DNA of 64,000 nucleotides from Pyrinomonadaceae bacterium (GTDB lineage: Bacteria; Acidobacteriota; Blastocatellia; Pyrinomonadales; Pyrinomonadaceae), in the NCBI GenBank assembly GCA_021463165.1, contig JAJTWY010000013.1, forward strand, positions 48,910 to 112,909. The letters run 5' to 3'. Positions 61,282 through 64,000 of the stretch are shown here, piece after piece. Both the position numbers and the translations under genes were made by a program. Within the stretch, counting starts at the first letter, position 1. Every line of letters begins with the position of its first letter. The notes below the pieces were generated by a model that saw only the letters and a list, made by a program, of their open reading frames with translations, was not told where the DNA came from and did not search any database.

Positions 61282-62541
61282 ATGAACGAAGCTGATCTCA
61301 AAGCTCAGGCTCACGGCCGCCGAGCCGCATTTTCGCTCTATACAATTACTACAGTTGGCGTTTCGGTCGCGGCGATAACGGCGACGATCGCTCTCTCGAA
61401 TCTCGAACTTGGAATTGAACAGCGGACTAAAGGCTACTCGGCCGTCATCGCAGTCTATGTCTGTATTTGTGTGCTTTTGTATTTTCGGCAGGCGAGACAG
61501 GATCAGGGCCGGCACGATGATCCCCGTGATGACGCGCTTGAACAAAGCTTGACCGCCATTGACGAGGCAATAGGGTACTTCACGGGGTCGCTGCGGACCT
61601 CTGATGCTTTCCGGCTCGTCGCCGGTCGTGTCAACGACGTTGTTCCATACAATACCATCTCGCTCTATCTCCTGAATGACGAGCGATCGAAGATTGTTGC
61701 TGTCCACGCAGACGGTGCAATGGCAGAATCCGAGCGGGGACGCGAACTGGACATTGACGCCGGGCTTCCCGGCCGGGCTTTTGTGACCGGTGAAGTTGAG
61801 GCCGACAGCGATCTGAAACTCGACAACGGTCAAACTCTCGGTTCTGCGGTCGCTATCCCGCTAAAAAACGGCGACAGCGTGTTCGGGGTCATCCAGCTTC
61901 TTTTTGATCGGGGATATGATCCATTGGCCGCCAACCCGTCACCCTTCGAGGCTCTCGGTACGCGGATTTCTCCGCTTATGCTCGGGGCGATCTCGTTTGA
62001 ACGCACGCAGGCAAATGCCCTGACTGATATCACGACCGACCTTCCGAACGAACGCGCGTTTTACCTTGTCCTGGAGAATCAAGTGGCCGAGGCTCAACGA
62101 AAACGAGGGGAAAGGCCGTTGACCGTTCTAGCGATCGATATCAAGGGTTTTGACGAGATCAATCGTACCTTCGGCCACGTAGCAGGCGATCGGGTGCTTA
62201 ATTTCGCCGCGCAGGTGATAAAGGAGAATCTGCGTCAGATGGACTTTGTTGCCCGGGCGTTGAATGATGAGTTCCTCGTCATTCTCCCGACGGCAGACAA
62301 GGAGGTCTCACATGAGATCATCTCCCGCATACAAAAGGCGTTCTTCCGAAGGGAATTGGCGATCAATGACAAGCAGCGGCTCGAAATAGAACTCAACATT
62401 GGCTGGGCGGCTTTCGGGGAAGACGGCGAAAGGCCCGGACAACTCCTAAGTTTGGCACAGTTAAGAAAGGAGCAGATCAAAACGTCCGGATCACGCAATG
62501 TTCTCTGGTTTCCGCGCGAATCCAGCTATCCCGCCAACTAG
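61282..62541 (+). CDS. GAF plus GGDEF-like domain membrane protein
   Basis: N-terminal TMs; GAF region; GGDEF-like LNDEFLVILPTAD (degenerate). Confidence 0.8.
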   Translation: MNEADLKAQAHGRRAAFSLYTITTVGVSVAAITATIALSNLELGIEQRTKGYSAVIAVYVCICVLLYFRQARQDQGRHDDPRDDALEQSLTAIDEAIGYFTGSLRTSDAFRLVAGRVNDVVPYNTISLYLLNDERSKIVAVHADGAMAESERGRELDIDAGLPGRAFVTGEVEADSDLKLDNGQTLGSAVAIPLKNGDSVFGVIQLLFDRGYDPLAANPSPFEALGTRISPLMLGAISFERTQANALTDITTDLPNERAFYLVLENQVAEAQRKRGERPLTVLAIDIKGFDEINRTFGHVAGDRVLNFAAQVIKENLRQMDFVARALNDEFLVILPTADKEVSHEIISRIQKAFFRRELAINDKQRLEIELNIGWAAFGEDGERPGQLLSLAQLRKEQIKTSGSRNVLWFPRESSYPAN

Positions 62542-62591
62542 GCGCTGAAATTCGTTTTGGCAAAAACTGGTTCGCCTTGTATATTTGGTCA

Positions 62592-63995
62592 ATGGCGAAG
62601 ATAACCTTCTATGGCGGTGTCGGCACGGTCACCGGCTCAAAATACCTCCTCGAACACAACGGACAGAAAGTACTTGTCGATTGCGGTCTTTTTCAAGGCC
62701 TTAAAGAACTGCGCGAGCGAAACTGGCAGGATCCGCAATTCGCCCCGCACGAGATAGACGCCGTAATAATCACCCACGCCCATATCGACCATACCGGCTG
62801 GCTTCCGCGGCTGGTCAAACTTGGTTTCAAAGGCCCGGTGATGACATCCCGTGCGACCGGCGACCTCCTTAAGATCTTACTCCCCGATTCAGCGAGGCTT
62901 CAGGAGGAAGAGGCCGACTATCGTAACCGACACGCTTTGACGAGCCACACGCCGGCCCTTCCGCTATATGATGAAGACGATGCTCGGGAAACGCTCGAAC
63001 GGCTGCTCCCCGTTCCAAATGACGGCCTCCCGCACGACGTTGTGCCCGGAATGAAGGCGAGTTTTCTGGTCGCGGGGCACATCATGGGCGCGAGCCTCGT
63101 ACTCGTCGAAATGGAAAACGCCAGGCCGGATGGGAGTTCTGTACGTTTTCTGTTCTCAGGCGATCTTGGGCATTACGATCAGCCGATAGTCAAGGACCCG
63201 GCACCGCCGCCTGATTGCGACTATTTGATGTGCGAATCGACATATGGCGATCGACTACATGGCGAAGTTGATTCCGAATCGCAGATGGCCCGGATCATAA
63301 ATGAAGCAGCAAGGCGAGACGGCCCTATTCTGATCCCGGCATTTGCCGTTGGCCGAACTCAGGAAGTGCTGTATATGATCCGCGAGTTGGAGGAACAAAA
63401 GAAGATCCCGATCCTACCGGTGATCGTCGATTCTCCGATGGCTGCAAAGGCGACGCAGGTCTATAATCGCTGGCACGAAGAACACGATCGCGAATACGCC
63501 TCGATCCTTGCCCATAAACGCCACCCGCTTAGAACTGCGTCGATGACGACCGCGTCAACTCGGGAGGAATCAAAGAGGCTTAATGAACTGCGTGGTTCGC
63601 GAATCATCATTTCGGCCTCGGGTATGTTGACCGGCGGACGCGTTCTGCACCACGCCATGCGTGTGCTGCCGGATGAGGACGCGACCATCGTCTTTGTCGG
63701 TTATCAAGCTGCCGGAACGACCGGACGGAGGATACAGGACGGCGATCGGGAAGTGAAGATAATGAAGAATTGGATACCGGTCCGATGCCACGTCGAGAAG
63801 GTTGAAGGTTTCTCGGCCCACGCCGATTGGAAAGCGGTGCTCCGATGGCTGAGCGGCCTCTCAAAACCGCCAAAGATGGTTTTCACCACGCACGGCGAGC
63901 CTGAATCAGCCGAAGCGATGGCCGAGCATATACGTGATCGCTTTGGCTGGAACGTAAGGGTTCCTGGCTTTGAAGACAGCGTCGAATTGACCTAG
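62592..63995 (+). CDS. MBL-fold metallo-hydrolase, RNA-processing (beta-CASP) type
   Basis: FYGGVGTVTGSKYLLE, ITHAHIDHTGWLPRLV, FSGDLGHYDQPIVKDP, ISASGMLTGGRVLHH, VEGFSAHADW. Confidence 0.95.
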   Translation: MAKITFYGGVGTVTGSKYLLEHNGQKVLVDCGLFQGLKELRERNWQDPQFAPHEIDAVIITHAHIDHTGWLPRLVKLGFKGPVMTSRATGDLLKILLPDSARLQEEEADYRNRHALTSHTPALPLYDEDDARETLERLLPVPNDGLPHDVVPGMKASFLVAGHIMGASLVLVEMENARPDGSSVRFLFSGDLGHYDQPIVKDPAPPPDCDYLMCESTYGDRLHGEVDSESQMARIINEAARRDGPILIPAFAVGRTQEVLYMIRELEEQKKIPILPVIVDSPMAAKATQVYNRWHEEHDREYASILAHKRHPLRTASMTTASTREESKRLNELRGSRIIISASGMLTGGRVLHHAMRVLPDEDATIVFVGYQAAGTTGRRIQDGDREVKIMKNWIPVRCHVEKVEGFSAHADWKAVLRWLSGLSKPPKMVFTTHGEPESAEAMAEHIRDRFGWNVRVPGFEDSVELT

Positions 63996-64000
63996 ATCCG

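Overview
The window looks like a gene-dense chromosomal segment of an Acidobacteriota-like bacterium. The taxon is inferred from gene content and style and was not checked. No rRNA, tRNA or CRISPR array was recognised. Main content: amidohydrolases, msrB, lpxD, infA, a groES-groEL operon with a CIRCE element, PBP1A, ADP-heptose/heptosyltransferase-type genes, a pilS-pilR-pilA cluster followed by an ABC permease/TPR protein/ABC ATPase set resembling Myxococcus pilI/G/H, priA, peptidases, a GGDEF/EAL protein, a cysteine desulfurase, a radical SAM-glycosyltransferase-SDR set, ftcD, a molybdopterin/Fe-S/Rieske/TDT redox operon, a class III aminotransferase, a DUF255 thioredoxin-like protein, two Ala/Asn-rich lipoproteins, a GAF/GGDEF protein and an MBL-fold ribonuclease. 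The most interesting observations are: (1) a small secreted protein with six short beta-prone repeats (GIIVFG x4, TGILVSD x2) bracketed by two Cys, behind a sigma54-like promoter and divergent from a GGDEF/EAL gene; (2) an eroded second groEL whose C-terminal tail directly abuts a PIN-type toxin-antitoxin cassette, with similar terminators on both sides; (3) a truncated vapC meeting a truncated signal-peptide ORF at one junction beside a nested palindromic repeat; (4) a decayed GxxExxY gene flanked by TTTGC-rich inverted repeats; (5) a pilA 3' tail remnant between pilR and pilA; (6) tandem low-complexity lipoproteins; (7) a redox operon with an unusual membrane subunit. All calls come from reading the sequence. 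No database search was run.
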